From: Salvia splendens
Lineage: Eukaryota; Streptophyta; Magnoliopsida; Lamiales; Lamiaceae
DNA length: 64,000 nucleotides
Direction of reading: 5' to 3'
Assembly (NCBI RefSeq): GCF_004379255.2
Contig: NC_056041.1
Span: 16,089,559-16,153,558 of the forward strand
Part shown: positions 51,030 to 61,487 of the stretch, piece by piece
Position numbering within the stretch: the first letter of the stretch is position 1
Layout of the letters: every line of letters starts with the position of its first letter
Program-made: the position numbers and the translations under genes
Notes under the pieces: generated by a model
The model's database searches: none
Told to the model about the DNA's origin: nothing
What the model saw: the letters and a program-made list of their open reading frames with translations, nothing else

Positions 51030-52352
51030 TTACAAATGGAACTTTTTGAGGTTGGAAATGTGCCATGTTCGGGGTACCTGTTCTCCTGACATGTGAGCCA
51101 ATTTGTAAGACCCTTTGCCGAGGACTTCTGACACCCGATACGGACCTTCCCATGTGGGTTCGAGCTTGCCCAGCTTTTCTGCTCGGCTTACTTCGTTGTT
51201 TCTCAGGACGAGATCTCCCACTTGAAATTGCAGCTTCTTCACCCTTTGGTTGTAATACCGGGCTACTTGCTCCTTGTATTTGGCTGCTTTTATGCATGCC
51301 AATTCTCTTCTTTCTTCGGCAAGATCTAGCTCGGCTCTCAGTCCGTCGTCATTCATTTCTGAGGAGAAATTTAGAGTTCGGGGACTTGGTACGCCGATCT
51401 CCACCGGAATCACGGCTTCAGTGCCGTACACCAGACTGTACGGAGTTTCACCGTTGGAGGTTGTGGGTGTAGTTCGGTAGGACCATAGGACTTGAGGGAG
51501 ATTTTCTACCCATTGTCCTTTGGCTTGTTCTAACCGAGCTTTTAACCCTTTCACCAGGATACGATTTGTTACCTCCGTTTGTCCGTTTGCTTGTGGATGA
51601 GAGACCGAAGTGAACCGCTGTTGAATATTCAGCTCTTGGCACCAATTCTTGAACGTCTTGTCGGTGAACTGAGTCCCGTTATCCGAGATGAGGATGTGGG
51701 GTATGCCAAATCGGCACACTATGTTCTTCCAGACGAAATCCAATGCCTTCGAGCTCGTTATCGTAGCTAATGGTTCAGCTTCCACCCACTTCGTAAAGTA
51801 GTCCACAGCAACGATTAGGAATTTCATTTGCCGAGGAGCTTGAGGAAGTGGTCCCACTATGTCTATGCCCCATTGCATGAAAGGCCAAGGGCTTTGCATA
51901 GTGGATAGATCGGTCTGCGGCATTCTTGGGATATTTGCATGGATTTGGCACTTCGGGCATGTCTTGACGAGCTGCACTGCTTCTTGTACCAAGGTTGGCC
52001 AATAATATCCCCATCTTAGAACTTTTTTAGCTAAAGCTCTAGCTCCGATGTGGCTGCCGCACGATCCTTCATGAACTTCTCTGAGGATGTAGTCCGTCTC
52101 TTCTGGTCCTACGCACCGCAATAACGGCTGGAGGTAAGACTTTCTAAAGAGGACTCCTTCATGAAGTTCGTACCGAAGTGCTCGGCACGTGATCTTCCGA
52201 GCTTCTCTCTTATCCTCGGGCAACTGTCCTTGATCCAGATACTGCAAGATCGGCGTCATCCAGTTCGGCGAGCTGGATACTGAATGTACCTCGGCTTCAT
52301 CAATGCTTCGATGCATTAATTCTTCCGCCTTTGAGCTCGGATCTGAGGCCAA
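51030..52352 (-). CDS. Element A integrase region
   Basis: A 440-aa frame with the zinc-binding HHCC region (H-x-GSCGSHIGARAL ... CPKCQIHA, residues about 93-138), catalytic core with Asp in WGIDIVGPLPQ, Asp in LISDNGTQFTD and Glu in SHPQANGQTEVTN, and a C-terminal domain (FQVGDLVLRN). It continues the upstream frame but is cut off from it by a one-base loss near 52335. Confidence 0.88.
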   Translation of the reverse strand: MASDPSSKAEELMHRSIDEAEVHSVSSSPNWMTPILQYLDQGQLPEDKREARKITCRALRYELHEGVLFRKSYLQPLLRCVGPEETDYILREVHEGSCGSHIGARALAKKVLRWGYYWPTLVQEAVQLVKTCPKCQIHANIPRMPQTDLSTMQSPWPFMQWGIDIVGPLPQAPRQMKFLIVAVDYFTKWVEAEPLATITSSKALDFVWKNIVCRFGIPHILISDNGTQFTDKTFKNWCQELNIQQRFTSVSHPQANGQTEVTNRILVKGLKARLEQAKGQWVENLPQVLWSYRTTPTTSNGETPYSLVYGTEAVIPVEIGVPSPRTLNFSSEMNDDGLRAELDLAEERRELACIKAAKYKEQVARYYNQRVKKLQFQVGDLVLRNNEVSRAEKLGKLEPTWEGPYRVSEVLGKGSYKLAHMSGEQVPRTWHISNLKKFHL

Positions 52353-53611
52353 TTACTTAAGGTATCTGCTCGGCTATTTTCCGTTCTGGGAACGCGGATT
52401 ATCCGAAAATAGGAGAAACTTCGGCTGATGCTTTGCGCTTTGTCCAAATACTTCTTCATTCTCTCGTCACGAGCTTCACTTGTACCCAACATGTGATTTA
52501 CTATGACTTGTGAATCACAATGGACTTTGAGAGATTTGACGAGCAGACTTTGCGCTAACTGGAGTCCGGCAAGGAGGGCTTCGTACTCGGCTTCATTATT
52601 AGTAGTGGGGAATAGGAACCGAAGTGAGTAGGTTACCTCGTGTCCGTCGGGAGCGACGAGTAAAATACCAGCTCCACTTCCCATCTTGTTTGAAGCTCCA
52701 TCTACGAATCCGCTCCAGCAGTCTGGCGGCTCTACTTCGGATTCCAAGGGCTGTGCTAGTTCGGCATTGGCAGACTTTTTCTGTTCGGCAATGACAGGGA
52801 TTGCTTGATCGAACTTGGCCTCTGTAAGAAAATCTGCCAAGGCTTGTCCCTTGATGGCTTTCCGAGGTAGGTACTCGATCGAGTGTTCTCCCAGCTCTAT
52901 GGCCCATTTGGCGATTCTGCCTGATGCTTCTGGCTTGGTCAAAACTTGCCGAAGAGGCAGATCGGTTAAGACACATACCTTGTGAGCATAGAAGTATGGC
53001 CGCAGTCTCCTTGCTGCATTTACTAACGCCAGAGCAATTTTTTCCAGAGGTTGATACCTTGTTTCTGGACCTCTTAATGCTCGGCTTGTAAAGTAGATGG
53101 GAAACTGCTTTAGGCCTTCTTCTCGTACAAGCACCGCGCTGATGGTTTGATCTGATGCCGCTAAGTATAAGAATATTACTTCGGCTTCGGTTGGAGCAGA
53201 GAGAATAGGAAGCTCGGCTAGATATCTTTTGAGCTCGTCGAAGGCCTTTTTCTGCTCGGCTCCCCACTCGAACTTTGGTGCCTTTTTCAACACCTTGAAG
53301 AACGGCAGTTGCTTTTCGGCTGCTTGGGAAAGGAATCGATTCAGTGCGGCTAGACATCCAGTTAGCCTTTGCACGTCATGTATAGACTTCGGCATTGCCA
53401 TGTTCTGAATGACTTGAACTTTTGAGGGGTTTGCCTTGAGTCCGTCCTTTGAAACCAAACAACCCAGAAACTTTCCCGAATCTACCAAAAAGGTACATTT
53501 TTGGGGGTTGAGTTTGAGGTTGGCTTTTCGGAGCACGTTGAGAGTGGATTTGAGGTTGTCTTCGTACTCCGAAGTGCTTTTGCTTTTGACAACTATGTCG
53601 TCGACATACAC
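52316..53611 (-). CDS. Element A reverse transcriptase (C part), RNase H and archaeal-type RNase H
   Basis: Starts at the catalytic MYVDDIVVKSKS, runs through the RT thumb and connection, a Ty3-type RNase H (LYLAASDQTISAVLVREEG, residues about 149-270) and a second RNase H (GFVDGASNKMGSGAGILL, about 301-420) with the D-E-D pattern typical of the archaeal class. The start is set by a frameshift at about 53635 (extra T in a T-run after DKLF) and the end by a lost G near 52335, judging by comparison with element B. Confidence 0.85.
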   Translation of the reverse strand: MYVDDIVVKSKSTSEYEDNLKSTLNVLRKANLKLNPQKCTFLVDSGKFLGCLVSKDGLKANPSKVQVIQNMAMPKSIHDVQRLTGCLAALNRFLSQAAEKQLPFFKVLKKAPKFEWGAEQKKAFDELKRYLAELPILSAPTEAEVIFLYLAASDQTISAVLVREEGLKQFPIYFTSRALRGPETRYQPLEKIALALVNAARRLRPYFYAHKVCVLTDLPLRQVLTKPEASGRIAKWAIELGEHSIEYLPRKAIKGQALADFLTEAKFDQAIPVIAEQKKSANAELAQPLESEVEPPDCWSGFVDGASNKMGSGAGILLVAPDGHEVTYSLRFLFPTTNNEAEYEALLAGLQLAQSLLVKSLKVHCDSQVIVNHMLGTSEARDERMKKYLDKAQSISRSFSYFRIIRVPRTENSRADTLSNWPQIRAQRRKN

Positions 53612-53612
53612 T

Positions 53613-54329
53613 TCAACCTGTTTTCCGATTAGGTGCCGAAAAAAGCTTGTCTACCATCCTTTGATAAGTGGCTCCGGCATTCTTTAAACCGAATGGCATC
53701 TTTTTATAAGCGAAAATGCCGAAATCGGTAATGAAAGCTGTTTTCGGAGCGTCACTCTCATCCATCAACACTTGGTGATATCCTTTGTATAAATCAAGAA
53801 AACAGAAAATTTCGAAGCCGATCAAAGCTTCTACTTTTTTATCTATATTCGGAAGGGGATAGCAATCTTTTGGACAGTGCTTGTTTAGATCGGTAAAATC
53901 TATGCACATCCGCCATCCTCCTCCTTTTTTCATGATCATCACAGGATTGGCCACCCAAGAAGGATATTTCACCTCGAATAGTACATCCGCTTTTAGTAAT
54001 TGGCGGACTTCGTCATGGATGACTTGGCTTCTTTCTGCCGCAAAGAGTCTTTGCTTCTGTTTTACTGGCCGGATTGAAGGATCAATATTTAACCGATGAG
54101 TGATTACCTCGGGGGGCACTCCGGTCATGTCCAACGGAGACCATGCAAAGACATCTTTGTACTCCTTGAGGAGCTGAATGGTCTTTTCCCGGAGTAGAGG
54201 CGTTCCTGCGAAGCCGACCTTGACCGTTCTGGATGGATCATCTTCGTATAACTGAACGGTCATTGAGTTCGGCTCTGAAGTGACTTCGGTCATCTCGCTT
54301 GCCTCTGACTCCGGTTGCTGTGATTGCTA
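53613..54329 (-). CDS. Element A reverse transcriptase N-terminal part, after an in-frame TAG
   Basis: This frame continues the protease frame beyond a single TAG (54329-54327), followed by CAATCA. The first ATG is at 54293. It holds the RT fingers and palm (VKQKQRLFAAERSQVIHDEV, MIMKKGGGWRMCIDFTDLNK, FLDLYKGYHQVLM). It ends prematurely after DKLF because of an extra T. Confidence 0.82.
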
Positions 54330-56409
54330 TGCTTGATGGTGCCGAACTGATTGCTCGGCACTTTTAAGCGCAATCTGCAGACATTCTTTTGCTCTCTTTT
54401 GATCACCTCGGATGACCGCTATCCCACCTTTAGTGGGGATCTTGATGGTGAGGTGATAAGTAGAGCAAATGGCCCGAACTGTGTTGAGCCAGTCCCTCCC
54501 CAGGATGATGTTGTACGGAGACCGAGCTTTCACCACAAAGAACTCGATCATCGTATTGGAGCTTGTAGGCGCTTTTCCCACCGTGATCGGAAGGCTGATA
54601 ATACCTTCAGGGCGGGTGTCCTCCTGGGCGAAACTTTTCAGAGGAAGTGGAGCCGGACAGAGCCGAGCTGGATCCACTTCCATTTTATCGAAACATTCTT
54701 TAAAAAGAATGCTGACTGACGCTCCTGTATCCACAAATACTCTGTGGATCAGTTTGTTTGCCACTCCGGCTTGAATGACAATAGCGTCTTGGTGAGGAGA
54801 GATGGCTGGGACGGGATCGGCATCTGAAAATGTAATCACTTCGTCTTTCTTCAGCCTTTTATGTGTTGGCTCCTCTTGATTGGAACCTCTGCGTTCTGCT
54901 TTTAGGGACGACTTAGTCTTTCCGGCAGGGAGAGCATCAATAGTCAGGATTACTCCATCGTATTGCGGCTCGTCGTCGTCTTCGGGATCCTCATGCCTTT
55001 TCGGATCCTGAGGATTGCAGTTCGCACCTCTCTGCCTTTTGTTCTTTTTCGGCTGCTTGCTTTGGTATTTTTTTAACGTTCCTGTTTTCACAAGAACATC
55101 AATACCTGCAGCCAAATCTCGGCACTCCTCGGTATCGTGACCGTGGGTTTGATGGAAGGAGCAATATTGATCCTGAGGTCGCCGCGCGGCTGATTTCGTC
55201 ATCCGCTTTGGTCTTTCGAACATATCGGAATGTAGTTCGAAAATTTCCGCTCTTGACTTGTTCAGTGGTACGAACTGAGCGGGCGGCTTCTCGGGATTGA
55301 GACGGGGGTCCCAATCTGTCTTGCACCGGAGCCCTTTGAATTCTTTCAAATGGAGTCCGGCGAGGATGCCCCCGATCGCTATGATCGGGCTTCCTTCTGT
55401 CTTCTCGGGACGATGAGCTGTCTAACGACCGTTTGAGACGGTCTGCCTCATCGGCCCGGGAGTACTGGTCCGCAATGTCCCACATTTCCTGAGCTGTCTG
55501 CGGACCGCACTCAACGAGTTTCCTGTAGAGAGCTCCGGGCAGGATTCCATTTTGGAATGCCGAGATGACAAGCAGATCGTTGAGATCGTCTACTTGCAGG
55601 CATTCCTTGTGGAATCTTGTCATGAAGTCGCTGATTTTTTCGTCGCGACCTTGACGAATGGAAAGCAGCTGAGCCGAAGTGATCCGGGCTTCCGCTTTCT
55701 GAAAGAACCTCCGGTGGAAAGCATCCATTAGATCTCGGTAGGATCTAATGCTGCCTTGAGGAAGGCTGTCGAACCACCTTCTGGCGTTCCCAATGAGCAA
55801 CTCGGGGAACAGCTTGCACATATGGACCTCATTGAGACCCTGGTTCGCCATATTATATTGATAGCGTCCCAAGAAGTCATGAGGATCCTCTAGCCCGTCA
55901 TAAGTCATTGACGGTGTCCGGTAGTTCCGCGGCAAAGGAGTTCGGGTGATGTCGTCTGAGAACGGAGTCTTTAATGCTCCGTACATGGCGAACCCGACAT
56001 CTCTTCGGTACGGAGGAGATGAAGTTCTCCTGTGGTTCCGGTACCGAGGAGGAACAGGAACATGTCGGGGTTGAGGATTCTTTCTCCTGGAAGACACGTC
56101 ACTACTGCGGTAGTGACTTTCATGTCTGGATGAGGAGGGAGAATCCGCCGTTGTCTTCTCCGGCTGTTGGCTCTTCTGCAGGAAGGTTAAGAACTCCTCC
56201 TGCTTCTCGGCCAAGAACAGCTTGACAGCTTCATTTAAATCGGGCTGCTGGGAAGACTCGGTGCGATGACTCCTGGAGTGGCTTGTTCCTTCATCGTGAA
56301 AACTGGAAGTAGATGTCTCCCGAGGCTGTTTTCCGGACCTGCGGGCTGGACTAGCTTCCTCATGGTTTTCACGAACGGTATTACGGGTAGTGTGTGATCT
56401 GGTATGCAT
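54327..56409 (-). CDS. Element A gag and protease (frameshifted at about 55310)
   Basis: The gag frame begins at 56409 (MHTRSHTTRN) and contains the retrotransposon gag core (LFPELLIGNARRWFDSLPQG to ADQYSRADEADR, residues about 185-330). Compared with element B, one or more extra bases in a C-run near 55310 shift the frame. The following frame (55349-54327) carries a CxxH-x-H-GHDTEEC zinc motif and an aspartic protease (VFVDTGASVSILF), then a TAG. Confidence 0.87.
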
Positions 56410-56490
56410 TTTTTTTTTTTTGGGGTGGAAAAAGGGTCAAAAATTCGCTTATCACAAATTTGGTTCTCTGCTTCCCACAGACGGCGCCAG

Positions 56491-57162
56491 TGAAGAATCG
56501 GCGAATTTCTGATGTTAGTGAATGCAGGAAAAACGCAGATCACGACACAGAGAATTTACGTGGTTCGATTTACTGAGGTAAATCTACATCCACGGGAAGA
56601 AAAGAGGGCAGAATTGTATTGCTTGATCTGTTTTCTACAGCTAACAATACAGACTTGCTATTTGCTATTTTCTCTCTAGAGAGCTTAACAGAAGTTAACC
56701 GACCTTTATCTATCTGACCTAGGTTCTATTTATACATTGAACCTAGATCGTGGCATGCAGCATTTATTAGGTAGTGGATGTCGTGGAGGTCGTGGCGACC
56801 TTGCATGGGTCCACTATCCTGCATGAGTTAATGACTGCTTGACACCACTAAATAGATCGTCGGTGTAGCGGAAGTGGAAATCTTGCATGAGTCCACTATT
56901 TCCTAGTTCGGTCGAATACTGAGACCGGACTGCTGAATTATTGCCGAGCAGCTTTTGCCGATCTGAGAGTAGAGCTTGATGCCGACCAGAGAGCAGAGTT
57001 TGATTGGTTGGCTTTTACCGAGCTGTAGGCTGGGGCCGAACTCTGTGGTTGTGCCGAACTGAACTCTTGAGTCATGCCGGACTGATACTCTTTAGCCATG
57101 CCGAACTGATACTCTTTCTTGGGCTTTACTGCTGTTGGGCTTGTTTAGTACGTACTCCATCA
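56491..57162 (-). repeat. Element A 5' LTR
   Basis: Contains a minus-strand TATAAATA box (56734-56727). Followed on that strand by the primer-binding site CTGGCGCCGTCTGTGGGAAG (56490-56471). Confidence 0.9.
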
Positions 57163-57167
57163 CTATG

Positions 57168-58627
57168 CATCACAACCCACTTCAGTCACAGTCTTTTCAT
57201 ATACAGTAGTACTTTCAGCTATCATGGTAGTACACATACATCAACCACAGGCATACTCTCAATCCATATAATAATTCATATTTCCCTTTTTGTACGTCCC
57301 ATAGTTAATTCATATTTCCTTTTTCGCATGTCTCATTCTATTGGACGTACTAAAAAAATGGAAATATGCATTATTTATACGGACTGACCTTAAATGATCT
57401 ATTCCTATGGGAAGGAGTATTTTCACGATCAACACATTTGTTTTTGGCAAATAATTCTATGCGGTTTGATTATTGGTGTCAGTTGGGTATTAGGGTTTGG
57501 TACGGGAGCCGGGGCTAATTGGTGATTATGATCCATCAATTTTGGTGTTGTTTTTTAGTCTTAATTGTGAGTGGTATTCTGTAGCAAAGGATTGTTTGCG
57601 GCGTCGAAGTCTGTGGATTTCTTGTTGCTGGCTTTATTTTTTTGCCAATAGCATGATCAAAGTGATTTCAGTATTTGGTAGTTTGTGTTTGGAGAGTTCA
57701 TAATTTGGGAGGCCCCTACCCCTACCCCTACCCCTACCCCTACCTCAATATGATTTGTGACTATCTGTGGTGCACAAGCTCAGTTTTTTCTTGGTTGTCA
57801 ATTTAAGTTTGGCTACCCATATTTGTTCTCTTCCTCTTAAAAAATTACTTTTTCAAGCTGGAGATGAAACATAAGATTACAATTTATGAGCACACCATAA
57901 AAGTTTTAACTCTTATTGTTGATTTTTTTTTATCCCACATCAATAAATTAGTGATCTAGACTTTTACAAAACAGTAAATAACCCATTTCACTTTAAAAAC
58001 CTTCTAAGTGATTCAATAATCAATTTTTAATATAGTATCAGAATGGTTCAAGTCATGATCTGGTCCACGCATATTGAATCTCCTTTCTTATAATTAGTTT
58101 TCAATTTATATATTTGTGGCGAGCCCCTTTAATTTCTCTCCTCCCACATGTCTCTCTCAAAAACTGTTAGTCACATTTTGGTGTTGTTAATTGATTTGGA
58201 ATTTAGATAATGACATCAACATTATTGTCAAGATTTTCCTACTATTTTCCATTAGGGTTTTCTGAATTATTAGAAGCCAGGCATATATCAACGTAACTGA
58301 GCAGTCGTCGAATAATTAATCGGATCATGGCCAAAAAAGAATCTTATCTGCATTAATTGGATTGATATAAAATTCGATGAGTGTGTCATATCTTTCTCTT
58401 TTGCACTTTTTATTTACCAGCGAATTAAATGAAAGATATTGATTTTATTCACTCGGATCTTCGACTGCAATATCTTGCGTTCATGAAGAGAAAATTTCTC
58501 GGCCTAAACAATATCAGGTTGAAATAAAAAAATGTAGAGATATGAAGAAGAGATAAAGTAAGAGAGAGTAAAGTAAGTGAGAAGAAATGTATTGACTTTT
58601 ACTAAAAAAAATAGAAATGATTCCACT
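57168..58627. other. Intergenic region between the two Tat elements
   Basis: No gene recognised. A MITE-like segment lies at about 57268-57415 (CATATTTCCCTTTTTGTACG). About five CCCCTA units (57713-57745) form a short G-rich/C-rich microsatellite. The frame at 57497-57703 has no recognisable domain. The rest is AT-rich. Confidence 0.4.
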
Positions 58628-59326
58628 TGATGGGGTACGAACTAAACCCTAATGGCAAGCCCAATAACAGTGACGGCCCATCAGCCCAGAGCCCAAGAAA
58701 GAGTATCTGTTCGGGTTTAGGGTACGAACTAAACCCTAATGGCAAGCCCAATAACAGTGACGGCCCATCAGCCCAGAGCCCAAGAAAGAGTATCTGTTCG
58801 GCACCAAAGAGTTCGGCACGACCAAAGAGTTCGGCACGACCAAAGAGTTCGGACTCAGCCTACAGCTTGGTAAAAGCCGACCAGTCAAGCTCTCCTCTCA
58901 GATCGGCAAGAGCTGATCGGTAAAGTCCAGCAGTTCGGTCTCAGCATTCGACCGAACTAGGAGTTGGTGGACTCACGAAAGGCCTCCACGACCTCCACTA
59001 TACCCACGATCTATTTAGTGGTATGAAGCAGTTATTGAGCAGTTATTGCTCACCCACGATCTTGTTAGTGGGGCTGCAAACCACGATCCTAGTTCAATGT
59101 ATAAATAGAACTTAGATCTGATAGAAAAGGGTTAAGCTCTCTAGAGATAAAATAGCATATAGCAAGTCTGTATTGTAAGCTGTATTTTCGCAGATCAAGC
59201 AATACAAACCTGCCCTCATTTCTCCCCGTGGACGTAGATTTACCTCAGTAAATCGAACCACGTAAATTCATTGTGTCATAATTCTCTACCAGCATTTACT
59301 AACATCAATAATTCGCGGATCCATCA
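58628..59326 (+). repeat. Element B 5' LTR with internal duplications
   Basis: Starts TGATGGGGTACG and ends GGATCCATCA. It carries an 87-bp tandem duplication (GGTACGAACTAAACCCTAAT at 58634 and 58721), then three copies of an 18-bp unit (GTTCGGCACGACCAAAGA) at about 58798-58850. TATAAATA is at 59100-59107. Confidence 0.85.
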
Positions 59327-59402
59327 CTGGCGCCGTCTGTGGGAAGCAGAGAACAAAATTTGTGATAAAGCGAATTTTTGATCCATTTTTTCCACCCAAA
59401 AA

Positions 59403-61487
59403 ATGCATACCAGATCGCAGAATACCCGTATTCCAGCCCGTGAGAACCAGGAGGAAGCCAATCCATCCCATAGGTCGGGAAAACAGCCTAGGGATAAATC
59501 CACCACCAGTTCTCATGGCGAAGGAACAAGCCGCTCCAAAAATCGTCCCACTGAGTCTTCCCAGCAGCCCGATTTGAATGAGGCTGTTAAGCAGTTTTTG
59601 GCTGAAAAGCAGGAGGAATTCTTAACCTTCCTGCGAAAAAGCCAAAAGCAGCCGGAGACGAAAACGACGGATTCTCCTTCTCCCTCCGCACAAGAAAGTC
59701 ACTACCGCAGTAGTGTCGCATCTCCCAGGAGAAAGAATCCTCAACCCCGACATATTCCAGCTCCTCCTCGGTACCGGAATCACAGGAGAACTCAATCTCC
59801 TCCATACCGACGAGATATCGGATTCGCCGTGTACGGAGCACTGAAGACTCCGTTCTCGGACGACATCACCCGAACTCCCCTACCACAGAACTACCGAACT
59901 CCGTCGATGACTTACGACGGGCTCGTGGACCCTCACGATTTCTTGGGGCGCTATCAATATAACATGGCGAACCAGGGTCTCAACGAGGTCCACATGTGCA
60001 AGCTGTTTCCCGAGCTGCTCATCGGGAACGCGAGAAGGTGGTTCGATAGCCTCCCCCAGGGCAGCATCAGATCTTACCGAGATCTAATGGATGCCTTCCA
60101 CAGGAGGTTCTTTCAGAAAGCGGAAGCCCGAATCACTTCGGCTCAGCTGCTTTCCATTCGTCAAGGTCGCGACGAAAAAATTAGCGACTTTATGACAAGA
60201 TTCCACAAGGAATGCCTGCAAGTAGACGATCTCAACGATCTGCTTGTCATCTCGGCATTCCAAAATGGAATCCTGCCCGGAGCTCTCTACAGGAAGCTCG
60301 TTGAGTGCGGTCCGCAGACAGCTCAGGAAATGTGGGACATTGCGGACCAGTACTCCCGGGCCGATGAGGCAGACCGTCGTAAACGGTCGTTAGACAGCTC
60401 ATCGTCCCGAGGAGACAGAAGGAAGCCCGATCATAGCGATCAGGGGCATCCTCGCCGGACTCCATTTGAAAGAATTCAAAGGGCTCCGGTGCAAGACAGA
60501 TTGGGACCTCGTCTCAATCCCGAGAAGCCGCCCGCTCAGTTCGTACCGCTGAACAAGCCGAGGGCGGAAATTTTCGAACTGCACTCTGACCTATTCGAAA
60601 AGCCAAAGCGGATGACGAAATCAGCCGCGCGCCGACCACAGGATAACTACTGCTCCTACCATCAAGACCACGGTCACGATACTGAGGAGTGCAGAAACTT
60701 GGCTGCAGGTATCGATGTTCTTGTGAAGGCAGGGACATTGAAAAAATACCGAAGTAAGCAGCCAAAGAAGAATAAAAAGCAGAGTGGTGCGAACTGCGCC
60801 CCTCAGGATCCGAAAAGGCAGCCGGATCCCGAAGACGATGACGAGCCGCAATATGATGGAGTAATCCAGACTATTGACGCGCTCCCTGCCGGGAAGACCA
60901 AGTCGTCCCTAAAGTCAGAACGCAGAGGCTCCAATCGAGAGGAGCCAACGCATAAAAGGCTGAAGCAGGACGAAGTGATTACGTTCTCGGCTGCTGATCC
61001 CGTCCCGGCCATCTCTCCTCACCAAGACGCCATTGTCATCCAAGCCGGAGTGGCAAACAAACTGATCCACAGGGTGTTTGTGGATACAGGAGCGTCGGTT
61101 AGCATTCTTTTTAAAGAGTGCTTCGACAAACTAGAAGTGGACCCAGCTCGGCTCAGTCCGGCTCCGCTTCCCCTGAAGAGCTTCACCCAGGAGGACACCC
61201 GCCCTGAAGGTATTATCAGCCTTCCGATCACGGTGGGGAAAGCGCCTACTAGCTCCAGTACGATGATTGAGTTTTTCGTGGTGAAAGCTCGGTCCCCGTA
61301 CAACGTCATCCTGGGAAGAGACTGGCTCAACACAGTTCGGGCCGTTTGCTCCACCTATCACCTCACCATCAAGATCCCCACTAAAGGAGGGATAGCGGTC
61401 ATCCGAGGTGACCAAAAGAGAGCAAAGGAATGTCTGCAAATTGCGCTTAGAAGTGCCGAGCAATCAGATCGGCACCACCAAGCATAG
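59403..61487 (+). CDS. Element B Gag-protease (694 aa)
   Basis: Intact frame: a charged, serine-rich N terminus; the gag core (LFPELLIGNARRWFDSLPQG to ADQYSRADEADR, residues about 195-330); a zinc motif of form C-x2-H-x3-GHDTEEC (about 415); and a retropepsin-like protease (VFVDTGASVSILF, about 558, and GRDWLNTV). It ends at TAG (61485-61487), which is in the same frame as pol. The next six bases are CAATCA. Confidence 0.93.
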   Translation: MHTRSQNTRIPARENQEEANPSHRSGKQPRDKSTTSSHGEGTSRSKNRPTESSQQPDLNEAVKQFLAEKQEEFLTFLRKSQKQPETKTTDSPSPSAQESHYRSSVASPRRKNPQPRHIPAPPRYRNHRRTQSPPYRRDIGFAVYGALKTPFSDDITRTPLPQNYRTPSMTYDGLVDPHDFLGRYQYNMANQGLNEVHMCKLFPELLIGNARRWFDSLPQGSIRSYRDLMDAFHRRFFQKAEARITSAQLLSIRQGRDEKISDFMTRFHKECLQVDDLNDLLVISAFQNGILPGALYRKLVECGPQTAQEMWDIADQYSRADEADRRKRSLDSSSSRGDRRKPDHSDQGHPRRTPFERIQRAPVQDRLGPRLNPEKPPAQFVPLNKPRAEIFELHSDLFEKPKRMTKSAARRPQDNYCSYHQDHGHDTEECRNLAAGIDVLVKAGTLKKYRSKQPKKNKKQSGANCAPQDPKRQPDPEDDDEPQYDGVIQTIDALPAGKTKSSLKSERRGSNREEPTHKRLKQDEVITFSAADPVPAISPHQDAIVIQAGVANKLIHRVFVDTGASVSILFKECFDKLEVDPARLSPAPLPLKSFTQEDTRPEGIISLPITVGKAPTSSSTMIEFFVVKARSPYNVILGRDWLNTVRAVCSTYHLTIKIPTKGGIAVIRGDQKRAKECLQIALRSAEQSDRHHQA

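Larger units (their letters stand above)
49626..57162 (-). mobile_element. Complete Ty3/gypsy Tat-lineage retrotransposon (element A)
   Basis: Two 672-bp LTRs (49626-50297 and 56491-57162) that read as identical, flanked by perfect 5-bp CTATG duplications (49621-49625 and 57163-57167). On the minus strand the order is 5' LTR, primer-binding site starting TGGCGCCGTCTGTGGG, gag, protease, TAG, reverse transcriptase, RNase H, second RNase H, integrase, a tandem-repeat 3' region, a G-run polypurine tract and 3' LTR. The second RNase H of archaeal type marks the Tat lineage. Three frameshifts break the coding sequence. Confidence 0.93.

Noticed and set aside
57713..57745. Interstitial telomere repeat
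   Set aside because: Unit is CCCCTA, not the plant CCCTAAA, and only about five copies are present.
58627..58923. A 98-aa frame with repeated GYELNPNGKPNNSD units
   Set aside because: It lies inside the element B LTR and simply translates the 87-bp duplication.
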